The notes under the pieces: generated by a model
Seen by the model: only the letters and a program-made list of their open reading frames with translations
Databases searched by the model: none
What the model was told of the DNA's origin: nothing
Shown: positions 33,621 through 44,804 of the stretch, piece by piece
How the letters are laid out: every line of letters starts with the position of its first letter
Numbering within the stretch: the stretch's first letter is position 1
Assembly (NCBI GenBank): GCA_937872445.1
Contig: CALMSL010000062.1
Coordinates: 18,726 to 82,725, forward strand
Direction: 5' to 3'
From: an uncultured Microbacteriaceae bacterium
GTDB taxonomy: Bacteria > Actinomycetota > Actinomycetes > Actinomycetales > Microbacteriaceae
Length of the DNA: 64,000 nt
Program-made: the position numbers and the translations under genes

Positions 33621-33871
33621 TGGAGATCTTTTACAGCTTTTGGTTTTGGATCGCGGTTGTCGCGGTTGTCGGAATAACCGCAGGGGTAATCACGAACGCC
33701 GTGAACAAGTCGGCAGAGACGCGCAAGTATGTTGCGGATGCCCAGTCGGGCGGCAATTACAAAAAGGTCGCCGAAGACTTCGCCGCGCTGAACACCAAGG
33801 TGATCGCGCGACTGGACACGGTGGAGTCCCGCCTCGCCGCGATCGAGAAAACTCTCACGGAAATCCCCTGA
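33620..33871 (+). CDS. small membrane protein with coiled-coil tail (PspB-like architecture)
   Basis: An 83-residue protein. One N-terminal transmembrane helix (about 7-28, FWFWIAVVAVVGITAGVI) is followed by a cytoplasmic tail, ending in an amphipathic coiled-coil segment (KVIARLDTVESRLAAIEKTL, about 60-79). This is the layout of PspB in the phage-shock response, but I see no sequence match strong enough to call it that. Translational coupling to the winged-helix gene suggests a membrane sensor or anchor for that regulator. Function unknown. Confidence 0.7.
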   Translation: MEIFYSFWFWIAVVAVVGITAGVITNAVNKSAETRKYVADAQSGGNYKKVAEDFAALNTKVIARLDTVESRLAAIEKTLTEIP

Positions 33872-33931
33872 GACCTCGTGTTCACGTTCAGCAGCGTCTC
33901 CTACGTGGGCTCGTCGTCGCGGCCCGCCGGT

Positions 33932-33961
33932 CGGGAACCGGACCCGCCCGACGGGAACCGG
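33932..33961 (+). repeat. direct repeat CGGGAACCGG upstream of mnmA
   Basis: The 10-mer occurs at 33932-33941 and 33952-33961, 20 bases apart (about two helical turns). The first copy is also part of a hairpin-capable CCGGT/ACCGG pair (33927-33941). The 126-bp gap between the small membrane protein and mnmA holds nothing else apart from the mnmA -10 box. A GGAAC core recalls ECF -35 elements. Possible regulator site. Confidence 0.4.
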
Positions 33962-33985
33962 GATGAGGACGAGGCGACTCTTACC

Positions 33986-33991
33986 TAGACT
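33986..33991 (+). promoter_or_regulatory. putative -10 box of mnmA (leaderless)
   Basis: TAGACT is followed by 6 bases (GAAATC) and the ATG at 33998, without a ribosome-binding site. Confidence 0.5.
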
Positions 33992-33997
33992 GAAATC

Positions 33998-35134
33998 ATG
34001 AAAGTTCTCGCGGCGATGAGTGGTGGAGTGGATTCCGCCGTCGCCGCCGCGCGCGCCGTCGATGCCGGCCACGAGGTTGTCGGCGTGCACCTGGCGCTCA
34101 GCCGGATGCCGGGAACGCTGCGCACCGGCAGCCGGGGTTGCTGCACAATCGAGGACTCGATGGACGCTCAGCGGGTCGCGAACCTCATCGGGATCCCGTA
34201 CTACGTGTGGGACTTCTCCGAACGTTTCAAGCTCGATGTGGTCGATGATTTCATCGCCGAATACTCGGCGGGACGCACGCCGAACCCGTGCCTGCGGTGC
34301 AACGAGAAAATCAAGTTCGCGGCCCTCATGGAGAAGGCTCTGGACCTTGGCTTCGATGCTGTCGCCACCGGCCACTACGCGACAATCACAACCGACGCCG
34401 ACGGCAATCGCGAACTCCACCGCGCGGCTGACTGGGCGAAAGACCAGTCCTACGTGCTGGGAGTGCTCACCGCCGACCAGCTCGCGCACAGCATGTTTCC
34501 GCTCGGCTCGACCCCGAGCAAGGCCGAGGTGCGGGCCGAGGCGGCCGCACGCGGATTCTCGGTGGCGAGCAAACCGGACAGCCACGACATTTGCTTCATT
34601 CCGGACGGGGATACCCGCGCCTGGCTTGCGGAGCGTGTCGGTGCGGAACCGGGCGACATCCTCGACCGTGCAGGGGAGAAGCTCGGAACGCACGATGGCG
34701 CGGCGGCGTTCACCGTCGGGCAGCGTAAAGGGCTGAACATCGGATACCCTGCCGACGACGGCAAGCCCCGGTTCGTGCTTGAGGTGCGGCCGAAAACCAA
34801 CGAGGTCGTGGTCGGACCGCGCGAGGCGCTCGACCTGGCCGAAGTAGCCGGGTCACGATTCAGCTGGGCCGGCATGCCGCCGAAGGAAATCGCAAACTCA
34901 AAGTCCCAGCCCCTGGACTGCACGATTCAAATTCGCGCGCACGCCGACCCGGTTCCTGCCACGCTCCGACACGACGGCGGAGAGCTCGTGGCGGTCCCCG
35001 ACGAACCGCTCAGCGGGGTCGCGCCGGGGCAGAGTTGCGTGATCTACCTCGGCACCCGCGTCGTCGGCCAGTTCACGATCGACCGCACGGTCAGCGCGGC
35101 GCCGGAACCTGCCATTCCCTCGCCCGCCTTGTAA
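33998..35134 (+). CDS. mnmA: tRNA-specific 2-thiouridylase
   Basis: A 378-residue enzyme that adds sulfur to U34 of Lys, Glu and Gln tRNAs. The ATP-pyrophosphatase loop is [15 protein letters not shown] (about 5-19). Catalytic C98 lies in TPNPCLRCN and the second catalytic Cys, C199, in [10 protein letters not shown]. The C-terminal beta-barrel domains (about 215-365) follow. It is preceded by a cysteine desulfurase gene 0.7 kb upstream, a plausible sulfur donor. Length is normal. After the stop, 66 bases precede lysA; I looked for a tRNA there and found none. Confidence 0.95.
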   Translation: MKVLAAMSGGVDSAVAAARAVDAGHEVVGVHLALSRMPGTLRTGSRGCCTIEDSMDAQRVANLIGIPYYVWDFSERFKLDVVDDFIAEYSAGRTPNPCLRCNEKIKFAALMEKALDLGFDAVATGHYATITTDADGNRELHRAADWAKDQSYVLGVLTADQLAHSMFPLGSTPSKAEVRAEAAARGFSVASKPDSHDICFIPDGDTRAWLAERVGAEPGDILDRAGEKLGTHDGAAAFTVGQRKGLNIGYPADDGKPRFVLEVRPKTNEVVVGPREALDLAEVAGSRFSWAGMPPKEIANSKSQPLDCTIQIRAHADPVPATLRHDGGELVAVPDEPLSGVAPGQSCVIYLGTRVVGQFTIDRTVSAAPEPAIPSPAL

Positions 35135-35200
35135 GATTGCAGGGGCTTCAGGAACCAATCCGGGTTCGCTCGCCTCGCCGCTGACTACCGTGAGGCCAAG

Positions 35201-36661
35201 ATGTCCCATGAGGCTGTTGTGAACGCCAACCCGCTCGCCCCGCCGTGGCTCGAACCGCCGGCGGACGCGAACGCGCTCGCCAGCGGGGTATGGCCGGCCC
35301 ACTCGCTTCGCGCACGCGAGGGCGAGCTCGAGTTCGCCGGGGTGTCGGCATCCGCCCTCACCGCGCAGTTCGGTTCGCCGCTGTACGTGCTTGATGAAGC
35401 GGATGCGCGAGCGCGCGCAGCCGGCATCCGCCGTTCCTTCGAGGCGGCGTTCGGCGCGATCGGAGCGAACGTGACGGTGTATTACGCCGGAAAGGCGCTC
35501 CTGTCCGCCGAGGTCGCACGCTGGATGGATGCGGAGGGCCTCGCCATCGACGTGGCCAGCGGCGGCGAACTCGCGCTGGCCCTCGCCGCAGGCATTCCGG
35601 CCTCCCGCCTGGGGCTGCACGGCAACAACAAGAGCCTCGAGGAAATCGAGAGCGCGGTTCGCGCCGGGGTCGGCGCGATCGTGCTGGACAGCGCCATCGA
35701 GATCGAAAGGGTGGCCGAGGCCGCCGGGCGGCACGGCAGGGTGCAGCGCGTGCGGTTGCGCACGAACACGGGTGTTCATGCGCACACCCACGACTATCTG
35801 GCCACAGCCCGCGAAGACCAGAAGTTCGGCGTTCCGCTCACCGACGTGGCAGGCCATGTGGAACGCATTCGAGCCCTGGACTCCCTGGAGTTCCTTGGGC
35901 TGCACTCGCACATCGGTTCGCAGATTTTCGACGTGAGCGGATTCGTCGAGGCCATCCGGCGCCTCGTCGCGGTGCACGCGACCCTGCTCGAGGGCGGCCC
36001 CGTGCCCGAGTTGAACCTCGGCGGGGGATTCGGGATTGCCTACACCTCGGCCGACCGGGTGACGCCCATCGAGGACATGGCACGCCAACTCGCGGCGGCG
36101 GTGGCGGGCGAGGCGAAACGCCACGGCGTCGCCGTTCCGGACATCGCGATCGAGCCGGGCCGCGCCATCATCGGACCGGCAGGCGTCACGCTGTACACGG
36201 TCGGCACGATCAAGGACGTGGACGTGGCGACGGATTCCGGAATTGCCCCTCGCCGGTATGTGAGCGTCGACGGCGGCATGAGCGACAATGTTCGGCCAGC
36301 ACTGTACGGAGCAGACTTCACCACGCGAATGGCGAGTCGGGCCTCTGATGCCTCTCCCGTGCTTGTCCGGATCGCCGGCAAGCACTGCGAGAGCGGCGAC
36401 ATCGTCGTGCACGCCGACTACCTTCCCGGCGACGTCGCGCCGGGGGATATCCTCGCGGTTGCCGCGACCGGCGCCTATTGCTGGTCGCTTTCGAGCAACT
36501 ACAACTACCTCGCCCGGCCCGCGGTCGTCGCCGTGTCTGACGGCGCAGCACGAGCGATCATCCGTGGGGAGACGCTGGCGGACCTTCTCGGCCGGGACCT
36601 GGCACTTGCCGGCACGGCCGCAGCGAGCGATGCCGCCACGGGCGAAGGAGACACCGAATGA
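35201..36661 (+). CDS. lysA: diaminopimelate decarboxylase
   Basis: A 486-residue fold-III PLP enzyme, the last step of lysine synthesis. The PLP lysine is K98 in VYYAGKALLS. Other motifs are GLHSHIGSQIFD, ELNLGGGFGIAYT, IEPGRAIIGPAG, and the C-terminal CESGDIVVHADYLPGDVAPG with the active-site Cys contributed across the dimer. It starts at ATG 35201, with GAGG in front and TACCGT (35186-35191) as a possible -10. Its stop overlaps hom (ATGA). In many actinobacteria argS precedes lysA; here mnmA does. Confidence 0.95.
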   Translation: MSHEAVVNANPLAPPWLEPPADANALASGVWPAHSLRAREGELEFAGVSASALTAQFGSPLYVLDEADARARAAGIRRSFEAAFGAIGANVTVYYAGKALLSAEVARWMDAEGLAIDVASGGELALALAAGIPASRLGLHGNNKSLEEIESAVRAGVGAIVLDSAIEIERVAEAAGRHGRVQRVRLRTNTGVHAHTHDYLATAREDQKFGVPLTDVAGHVERIRALDSLEFLGLHSHIGSQIFDVSGFVEAIRRLVAVHATLLEGGPVPELNLGGGFGIAYTSADRVTPIEDMARQLAAAVAGEAKRHGVAVPDIAIEPGRAIIGPAGVTLYTVGTIKDVDVATDSGIAPRRYVSVDGGMSDNVRPALYGADFTTRMASRASDASPVLVRIAGKHCESGDIVVHADYLPGDVAPGDILAVAATGAYCWSLSSNYNYLARPAVVAVSDGAARAIIRGETLADLLGRDLALAGTAAASDAATGEGDTE

Positions 36662-37974
36662 TCGAATACCGCAATCTGAAAGTGGCGCTGCTCGGCGCGG
36701 GAAATGTCGGCGCGCAGGTCGCCGCGCTCCTCCTGGAGCACAGCGCGGAACTCGCCGAACGCGTGGGAGCCGGGCTCGAGCTGATCGGCATCGCCGTGCG
36801 CGACCTCGATGCCGAGCGCACCGCCGACCTTCCGCGCGAACTGCTCACGACGGACACCGAATCCCTCATCCTGAACGCCGACATCGTGATCGAACTTCTC
36901 GGCGGCCTCGAACCGGCCAGGGAATACATTCTGCAGGCGCTGAATTCCGGTGCGGACGTGATCACCGGCAACAAGGCCCTCCTGGCCACGCACGGCCCTG
37001 AGCTGTTCGAGGCTGCGGAGCAAGTGGGAGCCCAACTGTATTACGAGGCGGCCGTGGCGGGGGCGATTCCCATCATCCGCCCTCTGCACGACAGCCTCGC
37101 CGGCGATCGGGTGCGGCGAATTCTCGGCATCGTGAACGGCACGACGAACTTCATCCTCGACCGAATGCACACGAAGGGCGCGACGCTTCAGGAGGCCCTC
37201 GCGACGGCGACGGAGCTCGGCTTCGCCGAAGCGGATCCCACCGCCGACATCGGCGGATACGATGCGGCGCAGAAGGCGGCCATTCTGGCCAGCCTCGCGT
37301 TCCACACCGTCGTTCCCCTCGACGCGGTGTACCGCGAGGGAATCACCGGGATCACCCTCGAGCAGGTTGAGGCGGCCAGGCACGCCGGCTATGTCATCAA
37401 ACTTCTCGCGATTTGCGAACGGCTCGTCGACGCGCAGGGAACCGAGGGCGTGAGCGCCCGGGTGTATCCCGCTCTCGTCCCGCAGGACCACCCTCTTGCC
37501 GCCGTGCACGGCGGCAAGAATGCGGTGTTCATCGAAGCGGATGCCGCAGGCGACCTCATGTTTTACGGGGCCGGGGCGGGCGGCCTGGAGACGGCATCCG
37601 CGGTCCTGGGCGACCTCGTCTCCGCCGCCAGACGCCACGTCATCGGCGGTCCCGGCATCGCGGAGTCCCGTCACGCCATCCTGCCCATTCTGCCCATGGC
37701 GAGCATCACGACGAGGTATCAGATCACCCTCGCGGTGCCGGATCAGCCCGGCGTCCTCGCCGCGATCGCGGAATTGTTCCGCGAACACGGTGTGTCCGTG
37801 GAGACCCTCGTGCAGTCGGTGCGGGTGCGCCGGGATGAATCAACGCCCAGCGCTACCCTGGTGATCGGCACCCACGAGGCATCGGAGGCGTCCCTCGCCG
37901 CGACCGTCTCCTCACTGGCCACCTCCCCCGTCGTCGAAACCGTTAGTTCCGTTCTGAGAGTTGAGGGCCTGTAG
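36658..37974 (+). CDS. hom: homoserine dehydrogenase
   Basis: A 438-residue enzyme reducing aspartate semialdehyde to homoserine. The Rossmann motif ALLGAGNVGAQV is at about 10-21. ITGNKALLATHG carries a catalytic Lys, and GILGIVNGTTNFIL-type sequence (RRILGIVNGTTNFILDRM) and GFAEADPTADIGGYDAAQK mark the catalytic domain. A C-terminal ACT domain (about 345-435; QITLAVPDQPGVLAAIAELF) should give threonine feedback control. It overlaps lysA by 4 bases and is 2 bp before thrC, so lysA-hom-thrC-thrB is one operon. Homoserine also feeds metX and metY at 21-24 kb. Confidence 0.96.
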   Translation: MIEYRNLKVALLGAGNVGAQVAALLLEHSAELAERVGAGLELIGIAVRDLDAERTADLPRELLTTDTESLILNADIVIELLGGLEPAREYILQALNSGADVITGNKALLATHGPELFEAAEQVGAQLYYEAAVAGAIPIIRPLHDSLAGDRVRRILGIVNGTTNFILDRMHTKGATLQEALATATELGFAEADPTADIGGYDAAQKAAILASLAFHTVVPLDAVYREGITGITLEQVEAARHAGYVIKLLAICERLVDAQGTEGVSARVYPALVPQDHPLAAVHGGKNAVFIEADAAGDLMFYGAGAGGLETASAVLGDLVSAARRHVIGGPGIAESRHAILPILPMASITTRYQITLAVPDQPGVLAAIAELFREHGVSVETLVQSVRVRRDESTPSATLVIGTHEASEASLAATVSSLATSPVVETVSSVLRVEGL

Positions 37975-37976
37975 GA

Positions 37977-39110
37977 ATGTCCACGTCGAATACACCAAAG
38001 TCCCGCCTGTCGAAGCCGAGTCCGTCCGCGCAGTGGCGCGGGGTGATCCGCGAGTACGCGGATCGGCTGGACGTGAGCGAGGCGACCCCCATCGTGACCC
38101 TCGGCGAGGGCGGCACTCCGCTCATCGACGCGACGGCGCTTTCCCGCCGCACGGGCGCGAACGTCTGGGTCAAGTTCGAGGGGATGAACCCGACGGGGTC
38201 CTTCAAGGACCGCGGCATGACGATGGCCGTGTCCAAAGCCGTCGAGCACGGCGCGAAAGTCGTCGTGTGCGCATCGACCGGTAATACCTCCGCCTCGGCC
38301 GCCGCGTACGCCACGCGGGCCGGAATCGCCGCGGCAGTCCTCGTGCCGCAGGGCAAGATCGCGATGGGCAAGCTCAGTCAGGCGATCGCGCACAATGCGC
38401 ACATCCTTCAGGTGGAGGGCAATTTTGACGACTGCCTGGAAATTGCGAAGGAATTGGCCGAGCGGTACCCGGTCCACCTGGTCAATTCGGTGAACAACGA
38501 CCGCATTGAGGGGCAGAAGACCGCGGCGTTCGAGGTCGTCGAAGTGCTCGGAGACGCGCCCGACTTCCACCTGCTTCCCGTCGGCAACGCCGGCAATTAC
38601 ACGGCGTATCACCGCGGCTATCGCGAAGAGCTCGACCGTGGGGCCACGACCCGGCTTCCGCGGATGTTCGGCTTCCAGGCGGAAGGCAGCGCCCCGATCG
38701 TCTTCGGCCACATCGTGAAGGACCCGGACACCATCGCGAGCGCCATCCGAATCGGCAACCCGGCCTCGTGGAGCCTTGCCCTCGCCGCGCGCGATGACAG
38801 CGACGGCTACTTCGGCATGTTCTCCGATGAGAAAATACTCGAAGCGCACCGCATCCTTTCCGCGGAGACCGGGATTTTCGTCGAGCCGGCATCCGCGATC
38901 GGTGTCGCCGGACTGTTGGAACGCGCCGACGCGGGGATAATTCCGAAGGGCGCAACCGTGGTCGTCACGGTCACCGGCCACGGACTCAAGGATCCGGCCT
39001 GGGCCCTGCGGCAACCTGATGGCTCGGATATCACGCCGACGGTTGTTCCCGTTGACACCGACCAGGTCGCGCAGGCGCTCGGCATGACCGGACAGGCAGG
39101 ACAGCAGTGA
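37977..39110 (+). CDS. thrC: threonine synthase
   Basis: A 377-residue PLP enzyme converting O-phosphohomoserine to threonine. The PLP lysine is K77 in NPTGSFKDRGMT. VCASTGNTSASAAAYA binds the substrate, and VGNAGNYTAYHRGY forms the phosphate-binding loop. It is the short actinobacterial class, without the N-terminal domain of the plant type. It begins 2 bp after hom, and its stop overlaps the GTG start of thrB (GTGA). Confidence 0.96.
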   Translation: MSTSNTPKSRLSKPSPSAQWRGVIREYADRLDVSEATPIVTLGEGGTPLIDATALSRRTGANVWVKFEGMNPTGSFKDRGMTMAVSKAVEHGAKVVVCASTGNTSASAAAYATRAGIAAAVLVPQGKIAMGKLSQAIAHNAHILQVEGNFDDCLEIAKELAERYPVHLVNSVNNDRIEGQKTAAFEVVEVLGDAPDFHLLPVGNAGNYTAYHRGYREELDRGATTRLPRMFGFQAEGSAPIVFGHIVKDPDTIASAIRIGNPASWSLALAARDDSDGYFGMFSDEKILEAHRILSAETGIFVEPASAIGVAGLLERADAGIIPKGATVVVTVTGHGLKDPAWALRQPDGSDITPTVVPVDTDQVAQALGMTGQAGQQ

Positions 39111-40057
39111 CGGCGGCACAGTTCGTGCCGGTCGGCACGTCCGTTTCGGTCAAAGTCCCCGCAACGACGGCAAACCTCGGCCCCGGGTTTGACACGCTTG
39201 GTCTGGCCCTGTCGCTGTACGACGAGCTTGAGGTGACCGTGCGCGATGCGCCCGGGATTCACGTCACCGTCTCCGGGGTTGGCGAGGGAGAGGTTCCCAC
39301 CGACGAATCGAACCTCGTCGCACGGTCTCTCGTTCACGTCTTCGACCACTTTGGAATACCGGTGCCGGGAATCGAGATCGCCGCGCACAACGCCATTCCT
39401 CACGGACGCGGGCTCGGTTCCAGCGGTGCAGCGATCGTCGCGGGAATCATGTCCGCGAAGGGGCTGCTCACCGGGATCATCGACCTGGACTCCACGGTGC
39501 TGCTCGAACTTGCCACCGAGCTGGAGGGCCACCCCGACAACGTCGCGCCGGCACTCTTCGGAGGACTCACGATCGCGTGGGTGGGAGACGGAGGTCCGAA
39601 ACACAAGCGCCTCATGGCCCACCGCGGCGTTTCCGCCGTCGTGTTCGTGCCGGAGACCGAAATGTCGACGGCGCTGGCGCGCAGCCTGCAGCCGGCATCG
39701 GTGCCCCACGAGGATGCGATTTTCAACGTGTCGCGAAGCGCCCTGCTCGTCGCAGCGCTCGTGCAGAGCCCGGAGTTGCTCCTCGCGGCAACCGAGGATC
39801 GCCTGCACCAGAGTTACCGTGCAAGCGCCATGCCGCAGACGGATGAACTCATTCACATGCTGCGCGGCCATGGGCTTGCCGCGGTGGTTTCCGGGGCCGG
39901 CCCCTCCGTTCTGGTGCTCGGAAGCGATCCGAGCCAGCGTCTGAAGGCCGCCGAGCTTGTGGCGGAGAACTCCTCGACGACATGGCAGGCGCTCATGCTG
40001 GCCGTCGACTTCAAAGGTGCTACAGTGATTGTGCACCCGGTAGAAGGCTCCGTCTGA
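39107..40057 (+). CDS. thrB: homoserine kinase
   Basis: A 316-residue GHMP kinase that phosphorylates homoserine for ThrC. The ATP-binding motif is PHGRGLGSSGAAIVAGI (about 98-114). The N-terminal motif VPATTANLGPGFDTLGLALS and the C-terminal AVVSGAGPSVLVLG are also diagnostic. The start is GTG 39107, overlapping the thrC stop. It ends 184 bp before the chosen rho start; that gap contains the structured rho leader. Confidence 0.95.
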   Translation: MTAAQFVPVGTSVSVKVPATTANLGPGFDTLGLALSLYDELEVTVRDAPGIHVTVSGVGEGEVPTDESNLVARSLVHVFDHFGIPVPGIEIAAHNAIPHGRGLGSSGAAIVAGIMSAKGLLTGIIDLDSTVLLELATELEGHPDNVAPALFGGLTIAWVGDGGPKHKRLMAHRGVSAVVFVPETEMSTALARSLQPASVPHEDAIFNVSRSALLVAALVQSPELLLAATEDRLHQSYRASAMPQTDELIHMLRGHGLAAVVSGAGPSVLVLGSDPSQRLKAAELVAENSSTTWQALMLAVDFKGATVIVHPVEGSV

Positions 40058-40241
40058 GCTGGCAACACCCCGTCAGGGACTGCCGCTTCCGACAGAGGTC
40101 CCGGATGCCATCACCAGCACTCGACCAGTCCCCGCCCTGCGCACCCGCGCAGATCCGGTGAGGGTACCTGGCCGACAAGCTCCGCTGCGGGTCGCAGCGC
40201 ACCAATGGTGCGGGCCCCGTCAGGGGAAAGGAATCCTCCCA
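40058..40241 (+). ncRNA. structured 5' leader of rho with three consecutive hairpins
   Basis: This 184-bp gap carries no gene but has strong potential structure at its 3' end. Hairpin 1 is CGCTGCG/CGCAGCG (40183-40199, 7 bp, loop GGT). Hairpin 2 is CGCACC/GGTGCG (40198-40212, 6 bp, loop AAT). Hairpin 3 is CCCC/GGGG (40215-40226, loop GTCA). Hairpins 1 and 2 share two bases, so they may compete. The GGGG of hairpin 3 is part of the ribosome-binding sequence GGGGAAAGGA ahead of the GTG. The words CCCCGTCAGGG occur near both ends of the gap. A role in rho autoregulation is inference. Confidence 0.5.
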
Positions 40242-42107
<1,866 letters not shown>

Positions 42108-42111
42108 CCAC

Positions 42112-43191
42112 ATGTTCGAGTCGGTGGCAGCGCTGCTGGCCGAGCATGAGGATCTGCAGATTCAACTGTCGGATCCCGCCGTTCACGCGGATGCCGGCAG
42201 GGCCAGGAAAATCAATCGGCGCTACGCGGAACTCAGTCAGATCAAGGCGGCGCACGAGCACTGGGTGAGCGCGGCGGATGACCTCGAGGCTGCGCGCGAA
42301 CTCGCGAAGGATGACGAGTCTTTCGCGGCCGAAGTGCCAGCCCTGGAGGAGAAACTGGCGAGCGCGCAGGAGAAACTTCGGCGCCTGCTGATCCCTCGCG
42401 ACCCGGACGACGGCCGCGACGTGATCATGGAAATCAAGGGCGGAGAGGGCGGCGCGGAGAGCGCGCTGTTCGCGGGAGACCTCCTGCGCATGTATTTGCA
42501 CTACGCGGAGTCCAAGGGCTGGAAAACGGAGATCCTCGACTCCACGGAAAGCGATCTCGGCGGTTACAAGGGCGTTCAGCTGGCCATCAAGTCGAATGCG
42601 ACCGACCCCTCGCAGGGCGTGTGGGCCCACCTCAAATACGAGGGCGGCGTGCACCGCGTGCAGCGGGTACCGGTTACGGAGTCGCAGGGCCGCATCCACA
42701 CGTCCACGACCGGGGTCCTCGTGTTCCCCGAGGTGGATGAGCCCGAAGAGGTCGAGATCAACCAGAACGACCTCAAAATCGACGTGTACCGTTCGAGCGG
42801 CCCCGGCGGCCAGTCGGTGAACACGACCGACTCCGCCGTGCGCATCACGCACCTTCCGACCGGAATCGTCGTGTCGATGCAGAATGAGAAAAGCCAGCTG
42901 CAGAACCGCGAGGCGGGGATGCGCGTGCTGCGGGCACGCATTCTCGCCCGGCAGCAGGAGGAGCAGGCCGAACTCGACTCCGCGGCGCGCAAGAGCCAGA
43001 TTCGAACGATGGACCGCTCCGAACGCATCCGCACCTACAACTTCCCGGAAAACCGCATCGCAGACCACCGCACCGGATTCAAGGCCTACAACCTCGACTC
43101 CGTCATGGACGGCGCGCTGGACGCCGTCATCGATTCGTGCATCCAGTTCGACGAAGAGGCTCGCATCGCCGAACTCGGCGATCACTCCTGA
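42112..43191 (+). CDS. prfA: peptide chain release factor 1
   Basis: A 359-residue class I release factor for UAA and UAG codons. The anticodon-like P-x-T motif is PVT in [15 protein letters not shown]. The catalytic GGQ lies in [20 protein letters not shown]. The N-terminal coiled-coil domain (about 1-100) is complete. It follows rho by 4 bp. PrmC, which methylates the GGQ glutamine, is encoded 2 kb downstream. Its last 10 bases overlap the convergent cysE gene. Confidence 0.96.
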   Translation: MFESVAALLAEHEDLQIQLSDPAVHADAGRARKINRRYAELSQIKAAHEHWVSAADDLEAARELAKDDESFAAEVPALEEKLASAQEKLRRLLIPRDPDDGRDVIMEIKGGEGGAESALFAGDLLRMYLHYAESKGWKTEILDSTESDLGGYKGVQLAIKSNATDPSQGVWAHLKYEGGVHRVQRVPVTESQGRIHTSTTGVLVFPEVDEPEEVEINQNDLKIDVYRSSGPGGQSVNTTDSAVRITHLPTGIVVSMQNEKSQLQNREAGMRVLRARILARQQEEQAELDSAARKSQIRTMDRSERIRTYNFPENRIADHRTGFKAYNLDSVMDGALDAVIDSCIQFDEEARIAELGDHS

Positions 43192-43730
43192 CGAGTGCCG
43201 GCGTCCAGGTTTCCACGCTGCCGGACAGTCGCCGGAATCCCGACGGCAATGGCGTCCTCCGGCACATCGTGAACGACCACGGCGTTCGCCCCAATGACGC
43301 TGCGGTTGCCCAGAGAAACGTTCCCCAGCACTTTCGCGCCAGCCCCGACGGTAACCTCATTGCCCAGGGTCGGATGGCGTTGCCCGCGTCCGGAGCCCTT
43401 GCCGCCGAGCGTGACGCCGTGGAAGATCGTCACGTCATCGCCGATCACGGCGGTTTCCCCGATCACGACGCCCATCCCGTGGTCGATAAAGAGCCGGCGG
43501 CCGATCTGCGCACCGGGATGGATTTCGATCCCGGTAAGGAAGCGCGCAACTTGCGAGTTGGTGCGTGCGAGGGTTTTCCACCGGTGGCGCCACAACCAGT
43601 GTGAGCAGCGGTGCGCCCACACGGCGTGCAGACCGGAGTAGTTGAGGAATACCTCAAGCCGGGTGCGTGCCGCCGGGTCGTTGCGAAGGGCTGTGGCGAT
43701 GTCCTCCCTCGCGCGAGAAAACAGGGGCAT
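43182..43730 (-). CDS. cysE: serine O-acetyltransferase
   Basis: A 182-residue left-handed beta-helix acetyltransferase that makes O-acetylserine for CysK. Hexapeptide repeats run through [39 protein letters not shown] and [18 protein letters not shown]. The catalytic His is in [14 protein letters not shown]. This is the short form without the long N-terminal helical domain of E. coli CysE. It follows cysK by 8 bp. Its 3' end overlaps prfA by 10 bp. The C-terminal tail is short and lacks the usual terminal Ile that docks in CysK, so the cysteine synthase complex may not form in the standard way. Confidence 0.93.
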   Translation of the reverse strand: MPLFSRAREDIATALRNDPAARTRLEVFLNYSGLHAVWAHRCSHWLWRHRWKTLARTNSQVARFLTGIEIHPGAQIGRRLFIDHGMGVVIGETAVIGDDVTIFHGVTLGGKGSGRGQRHPTLGNEVTVGAGAKVLGNVSLGNRSVIGANAVVVHDVPEDAIAVGIPATVRQRGNLDAGTRQE

Positions 43731-43738
43731 CGGGTGAC

Positions 43739-44677
43739 TCAGTCCTGCAGGTCCTGGTACAGGATGGTCGAGACGTAGCGCTCACCGAAGTCCGGGACGA
43801 CAACGACGATGGTCTTGCCCTCGCTCTGTGGCCGCTTCGCGACCTGGATGGCGGCATGAACCGCGGCACCCCCCGAGATCCCGGCGAGGATGCCTTCCTC
43901 GGCGGCCAGTCGGCGCGCCATGGTCAGCGAGTCCTCAAGGCCGACATCCACGACCTCGTCGTACACCGTGGTGTCGAGAACGTCGGGAACGAAATTTGCG
44001 CCGAGCCCCTGGATCTTGTGCGGGCCGGCGACGCCGCCGCTCAGAATGGGGGAGTCGCTCGGCTCGACCGCCACAACCTGCACGGAGGGCTTGCGTGCCT
44101 TGAGAAGCTGCCCGACACCGGTGATCGTGCCCCCCGTACCAATCCCGGCGACGAAAATGTCAACATCGCCGTCGGTGTCGTCCCACACCTCGACGCCGGT
44201 CGTTGCGCGGTGAATGTCGGGGTTTGCGGGATTCGCGAACTGCCTGGCCCACACCGCATTCGGGGTGCTCTCCACGATCTCCCTGGCTTTCTCCACCGCA
44301 CCGCTCATCCCGCCCGCGCCCGGGGTGAGGATGATTTCTGCGCCATACGCGCGCAGCAGCACCCGCCGTTCCCTGCTCATGGAATCCGGCATGACGAGAA
44401 TCACCCGATATCCCCTCGCCGCACCCACGAGGGCGAGGGCGATGCCGGTGTTGCCGCTCGTGGCTTCGACAATCGTTCCGCCGGGCGCCAGCGTGCCGGC
44501 CGCTTCCGCAGCGTCGGCTATGGCCACACCGATTCGGTCTTTCACACTGGAGGCCGGGTTATAGAACTCAAGTTTGGCCAGCACCGTGGCACGGGCGCCA
44601 TCGGTGACCCGATTCAACTGAACGAGCGGGGTCCGTCCGACAGTCTCGGTGATGTTGGAGTAGATGTTTCGTGCCAT
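43739..44677 (-). CDS. cysK: cysteine synthase A (O-acetylserine sulfhydrylase)
   Basis: A 312-residue PLP enzyme combining O-acetylserine and sulfide into cysteine. The PLP lysine is in [17 protein letters not shown]. Substrate and phosphate loops are [15 protein letters not shown] and [15 protein letters not shown], and the PLP-ring serine is in [12 protein letters not shown] place the start at ATG 44677 ([14 protein letters not shown]), with AAGGA upstream; the frame is open further upstream but not conserved there. It forms a two-gene cysK-cysE unit inserted between prfA and the DUF1801-prmC genes. A run of eight C residues lies in its leader. Confidence 0.95.
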   Translation of the reverse strand: MARNIYSNITETVGRTPLVQLNRVTDGARATVLAKLEFYNPASSVKDRIGVAIADAAEAAGTLAPGGTIVEATSGNTGIALALVGAARGYRVILVMPDSMSRERRVLLRAYGAEIILTPGAGGMSGAVEKAREIVESTPNAVWARQFANPANPDIHRATTGVEVWDDTDGDVDIFVAGIGTGGTITGVGQLLKARKPSVQVVAVEPSDSPILSGGVAGPHKIQGLGANFVPDVLDTTVYDEVVDVGLEDSLTMARRLAAEEGILAGISGGAAVHAAIQVAKRPQSEGKTIVVVVPDFGERYVSTILYQDLQD

Positions 44678-44718
44678 GAGTGTGCAGTCCTTGCAGTGTT
44701 GGGGGGGGCTTCCAGAAC

Positions 44719-44724
44719 AGACTA
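44719..44724 (-). promoter_or_regulatory. putative -10 box of cysK-cysE
   Basis: TAGTCT on the minus strand would start transcription near 44712, giving a leader of about 35 bases. That leader begins close to a run of eight C (G8 on the plus strand at 44701-44708). No clear -35. Confidence 0.4.
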
Positions 44725-44798
44725 CGTACCCAACGCCCGGGCCGCCCGAATGTTTCCTTTGTGACGCGGGCAGGCTTGCCGGACATCTCCGCGGCACG

Positions 44799-44804
44799 TA
44801 ACCT
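44799..44804 (+). promoter_or_regulatory. putative -10 box of the DUF1801-prmC genes (leaderless)
   Basis: TAACCT is followed by 6 bases (GAGCCG) and the ATG at 44811. It has no ribosome-binding site. Confidence 0.5.

Noticed and set aside
35135-35200. Possible tRNA between mnmA and lysA (a GGTTCG string)
   Set aside because: No acceptor, D or anticodon arms can be folded around it.
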